NCBI GenBank assembly: GCA_907163375.1
Contig: CAJQUW010012704.1
Coordinates: 496,001 to 560,000, forward strand
Source: Prostheceraeus crozeri
Taxonomy: Eukaryota; Platyhelminthes; Polycladida; Euryleptidae
Direction: 5' to 3'
Length of the DNA stretch: 64,000 nt
Positions 10,514-23,700 of this stretch are shown here, one piece after another (within the stretch, counting starts at the first letter, position 1; each line of letters opens with the position of its first letter). A program made the translations under genes and the position numbers. A model generated the notes under the pieces. That model had not been told where the DNA came from. It saw only the letters and a program-made list of their open reading frames with translations, and searched no databases.

Positions 10514-13435
10514 GTGAGTTGTTTAAGACAAATTGTATTGCGAATCATTATTGATATTTATATTTCATAGTAATTTTGTGACAATCGTTTCATCTACTCT
10601 AGAAACGTTAGGAAGTTAAAGTATGAAATATAAAGATACATAGATTGTTCTAAATAAAATCTTTCAAACTGCTTATATTTTTTGTCCATATTATCATGAC
10701 TTTTCAACATTATATTCTTTCAATAGAAATGAATATCATAGTCTATGATCATTAATTATGATGTCACACGAAAAGATAGGATCATAATAGACTGAATTTG
10801 ATAGAAATTATACATAATACTTTCTTGAATTGATGCTCTGATTTTTAAACACATTGAGGTTCTAAAAATTCCAATTCAGTCCTGAAGACCGAAGCAACTT
10901 CAATGTTAAATTCCACGTTTCAGAGTCTCAAATACTTATAAAGAATTATATTGCCGTGAAATGTCATTCAAGCTTCCGCACTGAGAGCTGAGCATTTGAC
11001 GCTAAGTTGAATTTCATTCAAGTGGCCCTAGGGAACGACGCGTCACTAATTTTTTAGTCTTAAAAAGACATTAATCACTTAGTATTTTCTTGATATGAGT
11101 TAATGAAGGTGCTACTTGCAGCACTGATTTCACCAATTTTATTTCTAATTAATGATCTTGCTATCCCGTATATTTTTCGATGATACCTTCAAGTTTATTT
11201 TTAAAGCACGAGAATCGGGCTTGCGTGCAGAGTAGCTCACCTGTTACTGATACATATTACTAGTCGGAATGTAATATCTGAGTGAATTTAAAAGTGCCCT
11301 CCTGAAATCTTAATAACCAGAGTTTTTTTTGATACGCAGATCAAGTTCTTTGCGAACGCACAAAAGCTGCAATACCTACAGAGCTTTTCAAAATTGCATA
11401 ATTTAAAAAAAGAGACACATGTTTGTATATCTATTAAATGATCATATTTCAAGACGTTGGGTGTTAGAATATTTGAATTTAAGAAACTTCAGGCAAGACT
11501 TTGATGTGCTTTTGCATAACCTTTTAAATTATTATCAATACAATTCTGATTGATTTATTATACACTACATGCGATATTTATATCGTTGTTCGACTAGCAT
11601 TAAGTACATCAGAGCTTCATACTAATGCATGGATCGATTGATACTAAAATATTTATGGATTATTTAAAAAAACATATAGAAACATGCTATAAAATTATTT
11701 AAACGAAATGAATTTAGGCTAATTTAGACTAGTAATGATACAAATCAATTTCTATAATTCCAAGAGGAGACATTGTAGATGTGCGCACTAATCAGATTGT
11801 GTGTGCATGCAACATAAATATATTTTATCAAAAGTCACGCCTTGTCTTGAGATATTTTTCCTTTATTAATTTCAAGTAATCTGGTTCAGAAATATCGTCA
11901 TTTTAGAATTCAAATATGCGTGCAATTTGCAAGAAATAAGCATGTATTAAAGGTGCTTCCTATCGTAATGGGAAACTATGTAAAATGTCTTTCTTCGATC
12001 ATTTTCTTTCTTGTATTACAAATATGCATGCAACTAAAATGTGAGACTGTTTGAGACTGGATTGCGTTTAGAGGTCCTGCATTTTCGCACAATTTGGTTT
12101 TTTCTGACATCAAAATATGTATAATACATTGAGCGGTATATGCAAGTTGAATGTATTTAAATATATTATGAAATAGCATTATCAATATTTTTATTTGTTT
12201 AATGTTCGGAATTCAGAAGAACAAAATTTAGCAATTAAAGCTGTCTTTCATGTTAAGGAACGACAAGTGTAGGCTAATGATAGCCAACTATCAATGAAAA
12301 TATTAGATAATACTTCACTACACAGTCTTGTTCAGTTGAATTTTTCAAGATGTTCGATAAATAAAGTTCTAATAATAATCATTTATAACTTATTGATTAA
12401 TAAAAATATTTAATATTAATGAGGACAATTCTTTCCCATAAAGACCTAGAGCAAGCCTGCTTCTTTCTATCGATTACACAGAAACTTCGAATCAACGTCA
12501 TATTCCGTTCACCCTTCACATCATATTATTGTGGGCAACTTTCAGGATCAATTGATTTTGCTTCATAATCACAACTCACTCAATATGTGCTACGTCTCGT
12601 TCATCGACACCATTCCCCGATTAACACAAACTCATGACGGTATTGTTCGTAATTATTGAGCATTAATGTTCGACAGGACGTTATGTAGAGTTATTTTTGA
12701 TAAAGCAACAGTGTTCTTGGTTGCGATAAATCTTTTTAAAGCATCTTGTGTAGAAGATAAAGAGTTCTATCAAGACGTTTCTAACCACTTAGAAGTTGGT
12801 TGAGAACACGCTGACATCATCTTTTTAATCTGACTTTCATCATTTCATCGATTCTCTGAACATGTGCATTGTAAACTATACACAGCTAAAAACAACTAAA
12901 ATGACCGTCAAACTTCACAGAAAATATCCATTAATATCAGATAGAAATGATGACGTCACAATTTGATGACTGATGATGTACTAACAGTTGAAATCCGCCA
13001 ACATCACATAAAAGGCGTATGTTTTGTGATGTAATGACAGCAATTAAGAATTGGATCTATGATTATCATTGCAATTGATATAAGCGAACTATTCTGTACC
13101 TTGAACATCCTGGGATATTAACATCGCGAGAAGGGACTTCCTTCAACTAATGGGGTTTTCTGTTGAAAATGGTGATAACTAAAAGAGAAAATAGCGATTA
13201 GCATGACCTCTTTGACAAAATTTGTTCTAAATAAAGCATTTTTGACTTTTGTACTTTGTGCGAGTTTTATTTATTAAGAAATTCAAAATTGCCAGTCAAC
13301 GTACATTGTACTCGAAGAATTCGAATACACGATAAGCCTTAAAGAAACTTGCCTTCTTAGACATCCAGGTTGGTTTTATGTTTGAAGGTCAAAGCGCTAC
13401 ATGTGTGATAAGTAAGACTTAGTAATCAACATTTT
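10514..13435. other. Spacer or 5' intron, nothing recognised
   Basis: AT-rich sequence without supported exons. A full cAMP-response-element palindrome TGACGTCA lies at 12951-12958, close to the chance expectation for the window. If the exon at 10458-10513 is real, this is intron. Confidence 0.35.
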
Positions 13436-13443
13436 CAACGTAG

Positions 13444-14373
13444 TAAGGTTTGGCCCCGGGACGGGAATTTCACGGGAATCTTATCCAAGGTTTTCAGATG
13501 TTTCGTTTCAACATGGATTGGATTAGAGAAGCAAAGACATTAGAATGACGTTTAAGCGATCTTTGCCAGACTTGGAACAAATGTTTAAATGTATTTGCTA
13601 AAGGCTAATTCGTGGAAGGATGCATGTATTCAGATATACGGACAATTCTACCGCCTATTATACAGTGTACATAAAATTGTATATAAAGTGCTTGATCAAA
13701 ATGCATGAAATTTCATTTCCTAATGCATATAGAAAATGCCATCAGCGGCGGGTATTTGGAACATATCTTGTACATAATTGCATTGTATTAAAAAATTTCA
13801 GACAAATTTGAAAACGTGGAGGACATAATCTTAGTTCTCTAAAGAAGTCAAGTAAAGAACTGCTAAGTCATTGGAAGTTCAGAGTAAAGGATAACTCGTT
13901 CGCTGACTATTTCCATACCTACACCTCAAGTTGATGCGCTTGGATATTATGATGTAGGAAGCTCGTAGTAGATGCTTTTCAAGTTTCACAAAAGCCAGGA
14001 GAGAGAAGACCAAATGCAGTCATTACAAGAAAACGCTTTCTACAATAGGATATTCTATGGCCAACAAGCCGCACTTTCATCAAAAACATAAAATGGTGTG
14101 TGATTTCTTCATTGACATATAGGACAAGGCATGTGTGAGGTCAAATTATTCTTGTTATTATGCAAAAACAGCCATCTAAAAAATCCGTTTCGACGTCTGC
14201 AATGATTCTTAGACCTTTCTACAACCTGGCGCAAAAGGGTATCATAAATTACATGGTTTGGGATCTCAAACTCAAAATACCGTTGGTAAGAAATTCCCGC
14301 GAATTTTCCCGGAAATTGATTTGAATTCGCGATTCATGGGATTTCCCAAAAACTCATTTCCCGTTAAACCCTA
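13444..14373. mobile_element. hAT-type non-autonomous element, 8-bp target duplication
   Basis: The element is flanked by a perfect 8-bp direct repeat CAACGTAG (13436-13443 and 14374-14381). The left end begins TAAGGTTTGGCCCCGGGACG and the right end, read inwards, begins TAGGGTTTAACGGGAAATG. Both share TARGGTTT and CGGGAA motifs typical of hAT inverted termini. The 930-bp length and lack of a transposase frame mark it as non-autonomous. It ends about 250 bp upstream of the first coding exon of the sulfotransferase gene. Confidence 0.75.
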
Positions 14374-14622
14374 CAACGTAGCATGAGATATGTCGTAACG
14401 AAATGTAGCTGCATCTACTTGACCCGCATTCAAAGTAGTGCGGATCAGCCTACTGAACCGTGAGCCACAGTATCTTGAATTGGCCACAATCACATCTGAT
14501 ACTTTGACATTATATTGGCAAAAAATATCTTAAGAACATAGTAGGTAGTTTTTTTATGTTATGCAGAGTTTGAACGGTTGAACAGCAGGCTAAATGACTT
14601 TAATTTGTTCTTTTTTCAGAAA

Positions 14623-14721
14623 ATGTGTGAATCCATCAATCGGAATATCATTCTGTGGGCAGTACCTCGAAGTATTTCGACTGCATTCTTCCGCACGATG
14701 GAGTCTATGAAAAATTGTACT
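14623..14721 (+). CDS. Sulfotransferase exon 1
   Basis: 33 codons, ATG to donor GTAAGT, ending in phase 0. It carries the PAPS 5'-phosphosulfate loop PRSISTAFFRTM. Confidence 0.85.
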
Positions 14722-17700
14722 GTAAGTTCATTTCAAAACTGACAAGCATTTCGCTAAAATATAATGAATCTTTGTAGGATTACTTTTAAAAGCTTTATGA
14801 TGACCATGCATTGTACAACTTGAGAGTTGTACAACGATTAATTGTATCTTGAGAGTTCTGCAATTCCATTATTTTGGAGCAAGCTGTATTTCTAACCCGA
14901 ACTCCGACTGGTTTCAGAAACACTCGATGGTGCGGAGTGGGACCCAGAGTAGCTGCAGTCTAGCGGGATGCACCCAGCACAACCCTTGGAGGCCCTGATA
15001 TGTCACAATGGATGAAGACATAGATGCAGACATACAGGGACACTCCACTAGGCCGACAAAGGTCATAGCTGCTTTTATGGGAATGTCCCATCAAGCTCCT
15101 TAACCCCGATTCGTTTGCAATTGTGTTATGCTGACTTCCAACGAAAACAACTCTGTGAGCGATCCTCCACATTATTAAGGACGTGCTCACTAGCGCTGAC
15201 TTGTCAGCTACAGGGGTGTCTCCCCCAATCACAAGCACTGCCTCGTAGGGGCCAGGAGCCCAACAAGAACCAACCCTGACACCAAGTAACCGGACCAAGC
15301 TATCGCTACCCGAGATATCGATATCAAGCAACTGCTGTCGGACTCACGTGCTCCCACAATGAATCCGTCGTGCGTTCCTTGCCAGCTGTCAATGGAAATA
15401 TTCTCCACGGTCACCAGATCTACCCTTGGAGTTACCAGATCTTCCCCTGGATCCCGTTACCTCATTGTACGGTTTCAGAAACACCCGAAGGTGCTGAGTG
15501 GGACACAGAGTAGCAAATATCTAGCCAAATCCACCCAGCACCAAACTAACAGCAGCCTTTCACCCCCCTTGGATGCCATGATATGTTATTACATGTTATT
15601 ACATGAAGACTGAGGGCTTCCAATGGATTTGATCACAATACACTGAACATAGCCTAGCTGTTGAAGTTTCAAGCTTAGGTGCCGGCACCCTATTGATGCA
15701 AGTTATAGACATTTTCTACATTTCTCAATCTCTATAAGTTTTTTATACATAATTTTTCAATTTTCTAAACATTGCTTCGATGATTTACATTGATGAATTG
15801 CATCATAACATATGTACAACTACTGCAAGTGTGTCAGTGATTTGATTCGTCTTGTGCAACATTCGTCTCTTGCAACATTGACTTCCATGTATATTATCGA
15901 TAGGTGCCTATCTTTGTAGCTGGATTGACCATCCACTACCATTTTTCTCTGATCATTTAAATAACCTTGACATGAAGAATATGAGAGTCAGAGAACTCAA
16001 CATTCAATCCGATAATTTCCTAATAACTTTTAAAAATGTGGCGTGTAGTATATTTTAACTTTCAAAGAATTTCGAAATATGCCATCGCATGTACTGTGTG
16101 ATTGGTTGAAACAACGGATGATCCTCACTCACTGTAATAATTTTCTAAGGGAATCCGCAAAACAGATGTTCGTTTTTCGACATCTTTCGACCACTCTGCA
16201 TGATCATCTTCAGGAAAGTGACAAGAAGCAACAGACCACTAGACATGAGAACTATTAAACAAGACACAAATAATAAAATGACTCTGAAGTCACACATTAA
16301 ATGAAAGAGTCTGCTACTGCACAATGATGATAAGCAAGACGGTTAACTAATCCTTTGTACAGAAGCATCCCTTTTCTTTTATTTTGTGAATTCAGAGTTA
16401 TTTTATTCTTTGTGTCTTGGTTAATAGTTCTCATGTCTAGTAGTCTGTTGCTTCTTGTCACTTTCCTGACGATGATCGTGTAGAGCGGTCGAAAGATCTC
16501 GTGAAATAAAATAGATCTGGAAAAACGAACATCTGTTTTGCGGATTCCCTTGTAAATTATTCCTGTGTAATTGATTATATTCAAACACAAATATCTTCAC
16601 ATTTACATATTGTAAGTCATATTCTATTTCTTATTTGCTCTAGTTTTGTCTATCATTCAGCATTAAGGCCTCCTCAAATTGACAGGCAATACAGGACTAT
16701 GGGAATTCGACTTTAGATAAATGACAAGAACTACTATGATTCTTTACAGAGTACACGGAGAAGGTTTCCAGCCATCATCAACCACAGGAAGCCGCTTTCG
16801 TTAAGGCATCGCAATGACAACGCATGTCGACGACGCACTGTTGTTTTCAATTTATGCATATATATGTCTGTTCTAGTCATTTATACTATCATCAAGTGTC
16901 GAATTTCCATGCATAGGAACAACAAGCGTGTTTCCATTCAATTTCAACTTACTTAACTCAAAGTGAAGTTCGGATTTCTATGGTTTTACGCATAGACATC
17001 AAAGATTAGTACAGCAACAACATTATAAGCTGCTGTTTTAAACAACCTCAGGTTCTTTAGTTAGATCATCAGCGAAAACAAAACCTTTAGTTGGACATAT
17101 TGTCGATGAGCTGAAAATGAGTTAATAAAAAAGATAGATAGAATAGATTTATTAGGATAACGACATGCTGTCATACCATATAATTCCTATTGCTCGCAAC
17201 TTCGGGCCCGCTACTGCCGAGGCTTAGCCCCCTATAAAAATTTTCAGGGTTGCCCCAGCCCCTACTGCCTCGGCTGCTCACGCGCCTATGTTATAAGATT
17301 TGTTTTTTACATGAAATTTTCATGGTGAGTAAATTGATTTGAAACCTTTATTTTCATGCCATGTTAACATTATGCGTAGCTCAAAATAATAGGGAACCGC
17401 GAAGCTTCGAGATTTGACTCGATTCGCGAATCAGTTGCCGATTCAAGGTTCGACTCGATTCGAAATTGTGATTCGAGAAAAATTTGAATCATCTCCTTCG
17501 GCTGGATGAGGAGGAGTGATGTTGTGATGTTGAATTCTCACTGAAAGCGTTTGAAGACGTTGGCTGCTTAATGCTCATGCATCAACTGCTTTTTGCTCAT
17601 GCAGACCCGAGCTTCTATTATTTTCAATTTCTTCCTATTGTACTATATCTGTGAGTTCAGCCTGAATAAATTATTAAAGGATAGCAACTGCGGAAAGTGA

Positions 17701-20700
17701 TAACATGGTAAGTTTCAAGCTTCATTATTGGAAAGATAATTCAACCATGCAATATTTTAAGGACCTGTTGTAAAAATTTTGCTACTTCTTTCTGAAAATT
17801 AAGATGGAAATGATGGAATCTACTAATTTTCAGCTCAAGAAAGCTGGTGCTTTCCCGGGGTCAGGATTTAGACGTAGGAACGATTCATGCATAGGTTGCG
17901 CTTCCAGTGATGAGACTCCAATAATCTTTACAAGCCTGATTTCCATCATCATCAAGCTACTTTTCTGGCAAAAAGGCTAATGTGAAGTCGCATGTCAAAT
18001 TAACATCTATTGAATAACTCATAACCTAGCAGCAATATGTCATTCGAAGAAGTTTAAGTTAGGCTATTTCAGAAAAATAAAGACGCTTTCTATGGCTTGA
18101 CTACATACAGGACATTTCATTGAGTTTCATTGAGTGCCATAGTATCAATGCGTCTTTCAATAGCCAAACAAAAGCGTTTTTGGTGTGCTTAAATGCTTTC
18201 ATATTGGTTACCGGAGTCATTGGCTACTTTTTTGGCTACCGATCATGGCATGGCCAGCTTTCTCCATTCATCTCGATATTTCGTTACTTGAATAGCATTA
18301 ATGGTCGATAGACTTCACTCTTTCACATCGCATTCTCAAACCGCAGCTTTTGTTTAACCACAGTTGGTTTACCATCCACCATTCCGATGGGCACATGAGT
18401 TCCTACCGTAACTTTTCTTATAGCGAGTCACAAAAAATTTCATGTGGTGTTTTGATATTAATTAACAAATTCCTATCGGTGCCTGCAATTTGGAAAACTT
18501 GCTCGTTGCTCATGTTCAGAATCCAAAAGATCTTCAACATCCATCGGCTAAGCAAACGGCAAATTAGCACTCTAAAGTAGCCTTCGATTCCTTCGATCCT
18601 TTGATTCGATTCGCGAAGCATGGCCTGATTCGTTTTGACTCAAAATTTGCCAATTATCTGATTGCTACAAAATAACTGCTCACTATTTTGCGATGCAGCG
18701 CTTCCCATTTCAGAGAAGATATCGATCTAATGAAAGTCCCATTTTCCTCATATCAGGAATTGCCCCGTTCTTTGCGCAAATTCAAATCGATAGCTAAAAT
18801 GCGATAGGCCCATTTTGCGCACTCTACGAGAAGACTCTTGAAAACTGTCTGAGCCACTACTGAAGCTTGTCGTTACGAGGGAATTCTCATGATTGCAGTC
18901 GTCTCATGCAGTGTGGACAAATCCAGCTTTAAAGATGAAATGAGCTGAAGTTTCATGAATGAGTACTTGCTTTCTGAAGTCATCCGATTGTTGTGTGTAA
19001 AGAAAATAAAATCTGATTCTGCTGTGCTCAGCTTCGCAATTAGCATCGTCATACTACGGACACTGGACCAGTGCTGCGCGCGAGTAATTGGTTATGAAAT
19101 CCATGGCGATGTCCAGCACCACATCGAATGTGTGAGATACGAGCGTACGTGCATGTCCCTCATTTTTTTGTAGGCGATTTGTTTTCTGATAATTTCTGAG
19201 TTTCATTTATATACATGCAACTTCTCTGCAGTTTCATGGCAACATCTTTATGTTTTTTTTTCATTTATAGGCTCATTTGGAACCATTCAGTGCTTCGTAT
19301 TATTTCGGCGATGACAGATTAAGCTACCGTTACGCAAACGCTCCTACTGAGAAAAACAGCAGTTATGAAGACGTGAAAAGACAACTAGAAGAATCGGCAC
19401 TAAGTAAGTTAATGAAAAGCGACTTTGAATCTTAAGTTGTAATGGCACTATTAATGCTGTAGTTTCACGTTTACATAACATGTTCCCATACAGGCACCTC
19501 GCCAGAACAACTTTACATGGGGCGCACTTTTGTGGAGAGAAAAGCAATGAAAATCTTATATTCAGCAAAGCGTGATGGCTAATGTACATGAACTAAACAA
19601 TGAACATGCATATAATAAATGGCGTTCATATGTGCCGCACGGTGCGACTCGTACCAGTGTAGCACCATGATAGTTGATTTGCTGAGTGGGGTGTTATTGA
19701 CAAATCAAATGGCTAAATTGAGGTTTCCATTGTCACATTCAAACGTCAATCAAGTCACTTAACGACGGATTTGGAGGCGTGGCAGATAAAGGTGTCGGCT
19801 GAGAGATAGTGTTAACAGGTAATTATCGTAACTTTGATGAACACCCTGATAGTTGTATATTATAGAAATTCCCAGTAACTTCTATGTAGTGTGACCAACT
19901 CTGAGACTTTGAACGGAGACTTCGAACAACTATCAGCAAAAGTATAATGCGCTTCGACTCAGCTCAGAATAACTCAGAATGTAAGTCCAATTTGTTTAGG
20001 TGTTTTTAGACTTATCTCTGTCTGTTTTTTGTACATGCAGTCAAGCCAAATCAAATAGCTTATTCTATCATGAATTTAGTGACAAAACTAAACTGAAATT
20101 AAGTAATTGGTAAATAAACTGACACTAAATGACTGAAGGGGTTAATTATGGGTGAAATCAATAGCAATGGATTGCTAATCCTGTGACAAAGAAAAACTTT
20201 CCGATTTTATTGATAGTAATATTGATAGCTTGATGAATTGAAATTGTTATGGTTCTAGTTGATTGTTTGATGTGATTGATCTAAGATTACTATACAAGTA
20301 TTATTAAATTAAGCAGAGTGTAAATTTTATATGACCACTGCTTCTTTGTTCAAAGTCGTGGTACGGTACAAATCAATGGTCTATCAAACCGGTAAAACAA
20401 GATTTAAATACAAATTCTTGATTAATGATATCTTTGCTGAAATTCTGTCCCACTGTATATTTTCGCAAAGACCGTAGGACACAATGCATTATTTTAAAGA
20501 ATGTATGTAAACTGAAGCCGCACACAGTGAGGCCAGCTAAATGGATCTTTAAATGCGATTCACATGTGAACGCGCGGTACCTAAGTTTTGCAATTGTGAT
20601 TGGCGCAGCATGTTGCTGAAGAGCTATGAGAATTGCCAGGCGAACTCAACAAACCGCGTCGTCAAAGTATCGCTAATATTCGGGTTTATCAATCATCCTC

Positions 20701-23700
20701 ACTCGTAGATGTTACTGATACGAGGCCTTATTAATTTCTTGTGCTACCGGACTTTACGGAAGTGCCCTCCCACCACCCCCAAATCTCAAACTTTAGGATT
20801 TTCATTTCCGATAATTTGCCCGGAGCAAGCTTTTAGGGACGGAAATTTTCAATGCACGCTGGGTTTGATCAATCATAAAGAGCAGATTCTTCACGGGTCT
20901 TCTTCTCAGTGCTTCTTTTCAACTGTGAGCCAGCATGAGCACTAATTTCAAGGGAAAATCGTAATCCCTTCTAATCTGCCATCAACTACACAATTTTCAA
21001 CTTATATAAGCTCTAACACTTGAAAACATGCATTTGATCGACCTTTTCTTCGAGATAGACATAGATTATCTCTATAGGATATAGAGTATCTTCTCGATCT
21101 CGGTAAATCATCGACCAAATCAGAACTGAAATTAGTTATTTAGCGTGAGAAAGTTAACTTGCCATGATGAAATTGTATGTATCAACTTCAAAGCGTCGAA
21201 CCAATTTTCTAACTAATCTGTCTTCTGTGATTGCACATCACAGGATGGATCCGACAGGCCGGCCCTGCTGCGGCCATAAATGTTGAAGACCGGCCGCTCG
21301 GTTGAATCAATATGGCCTATGTTGACCGCTGACGACATTCATTCTAGAAGAAATTGTTTAGTCAATCAAAGGAAATACAATATTGTAAGAGAATGTAAAT
21401 ATGACATATGTACCGAGTGGCCCAGAATCAGCCGAACCCTGGCCTATGCTCATCTATGTGAAATAAATGCTGCGACCTGTTTCTTAGACAATTAAAAAAA
21501 GTTCTTAACTTATGTGTATAATCGTAAATTTGGGATGCAAATTATTCATTATACAAGTTTTATTAAATAGAATATCGTTTTGTAATTTTAAGCATTTCTG
21601 TAAACTTCTTTCAGTTTTTCTATATAGATCTTTTCCTTTTTTGTGCTGAGTTGTTTAAACGCAATCTTTGAATAGCATTTATCATAAAAAATTTCGACGT
21701 TTCGGACACACATGCAAGGTCCATAGAAATGTAATGAATGTGTATAATTTCAAACCCCACTTTATCTCAAATAAAACTTTTAGAATCCTATATTCTGGCC
21801 TATATGACTTTGTATGAATTGTATTTTCCTTAGCCTATCCATCGCAGGATTATTCTATATCTTCAATTACTTCATTACATGGGGAAATTTATATAAAATT
21901 TGAAACTTGGAAGATGCAATGAATGATGAATTTCAATGCAACCACATGTAATACCAGTTGGGCCTTCTACCTGAACACTTGCTAGTGGATCGTGTAGCAT
22001 TGTCCGAAAAGTTAACAGCATGCGATAAATTTTAATTGACATTATTCGTTGACAACGAAGACCGGCCGGTTTTCATTAAGCCGGCCGCCGGCCCGGAACA
22101 GTTTTCGTTCCTTGCGGTGGACCGATAGATAGTGGCAGCCAGTGTGAGTAGCAACCACATAATTTAGCCCGCCGCTGTTGATAAGATATACAAAAAACCC
22201 TGCAATCCAGCGACAAAGCCATCTAGAGACAAAATAGAAATACGCCTTAGAGATTGAACAGGATTTATGGTCAAGCCCGTTTCAGCACGTATGACGTACC
22301 ATCCTCAGTGACAATTGAAAAGTGACAAATAAAAAAATACATAAGGGAAAGTACAATCCGAGGAGCAACTTATGGGTTCAAATAAAATGTAAATTATGAA
22401 AATAAATTTTAATATTCAGATTGAGGGTTGATGCTCATGAGCGGTGTGTGATTATTAATGTGGGATTTTATTATGAGAGTTTCTCTCATGCATTCTCCTA
22501 TACATGTATGCCTAGTGCAATAAAGGATAGAGAATGACTGTTCTGATGGTTGATTAGTGTGTAGGGAGATTTCCAAAGATGGTCTTCCTTTGACATGCTC
22601 CTTGATACGAGTATATATGTGTCAATAATTTTGTACTAAACTGCTTTTACGATTGTCAGCATAAGCTTGAGGATCAATGACAGTCGCAAAACTACAGTCT
22701 CTTAGAAAGTCACTCATTTTTCTCTGGAGAGATGAATGGCTACTTCGATATTTGTGTGAGAGCTATTCTGCAATAATGTATATGAATCATTAACCGCTTC
22801 TCATTTTATTCAACATCTCTTCACCACCAATATTAGTTCAAAAGCCTTTCGCAGATCACAAGTTGACTTTGTATCGCCTTGTCAATGCACAATAGTATCA
22901 CCAATCTGCGCTTCATGACAACAGTTATAAACATAAAATTACATGTAGAAAAAACAAATATTTTCGAAATACAATTTTTCGAGTGCAAATTATAATTTGA
23001 TTTTGATCAATAATTGCTTTAGTTATTCGAATTACCTGGACGAGACTGTTGATTGTGACATTTAAATTTCAACATCGTTGTGTCTTGTGAAATCAAAATT
23101 TCATCCATGTTTAAATCGTCATACTTGATATTTGGTAAGAGATTATAATGCTCGTTATTTGCCAATCAACACATTTTTGTCGTTTTCTTGGAGATCTATG
23201 AAATATAGTCTGTATGCACTAGCATTAATGGAACATTATTGGTCATGGCTTTTACGAAAATGTTTCCAATCACTTTAAACAATAGCATGAACGGTTCATA
23301 TATTCAGGGTCACAAACATTTATGAAGATGAAGGGGTTGTTCTGCTTCCACTTCATTTGAATTATCTTCGATTTGTTTTTGATGCCGGTGGTTTATTATT
23401 TAGATCTTCCATGCTGTGTTGCGATCATTCGACAATGTCAGTGTGAATCCCATAAAATTTTTGATAAATATTTCTACTATCCATCCCTCTGTGTTTTTGC
23501 ATAACAGTAAACAATCGTCCCTCTTTTGCAGAAAGGAGAGATAATGAGATAGTTTTCGTGAAAGATATGGCGTATTACATCATGCAACACAAACACAAAG
23601 ATGCTCTCCTCCCACAAGGATACCGACACACTTTTCTGTTTCGTGATCCAAGCAAAGCTATTAGATCGTTTTTCAAACTCGCTAATGATGAGGCTTTAAC

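Noticed and set aside
14960-15331. 123-codon minus-strand open frame in the GC-rich block
   Set aside because: No family recognised; the open frame may simply follow from GC-rich composition. Described only as part of the repeat.
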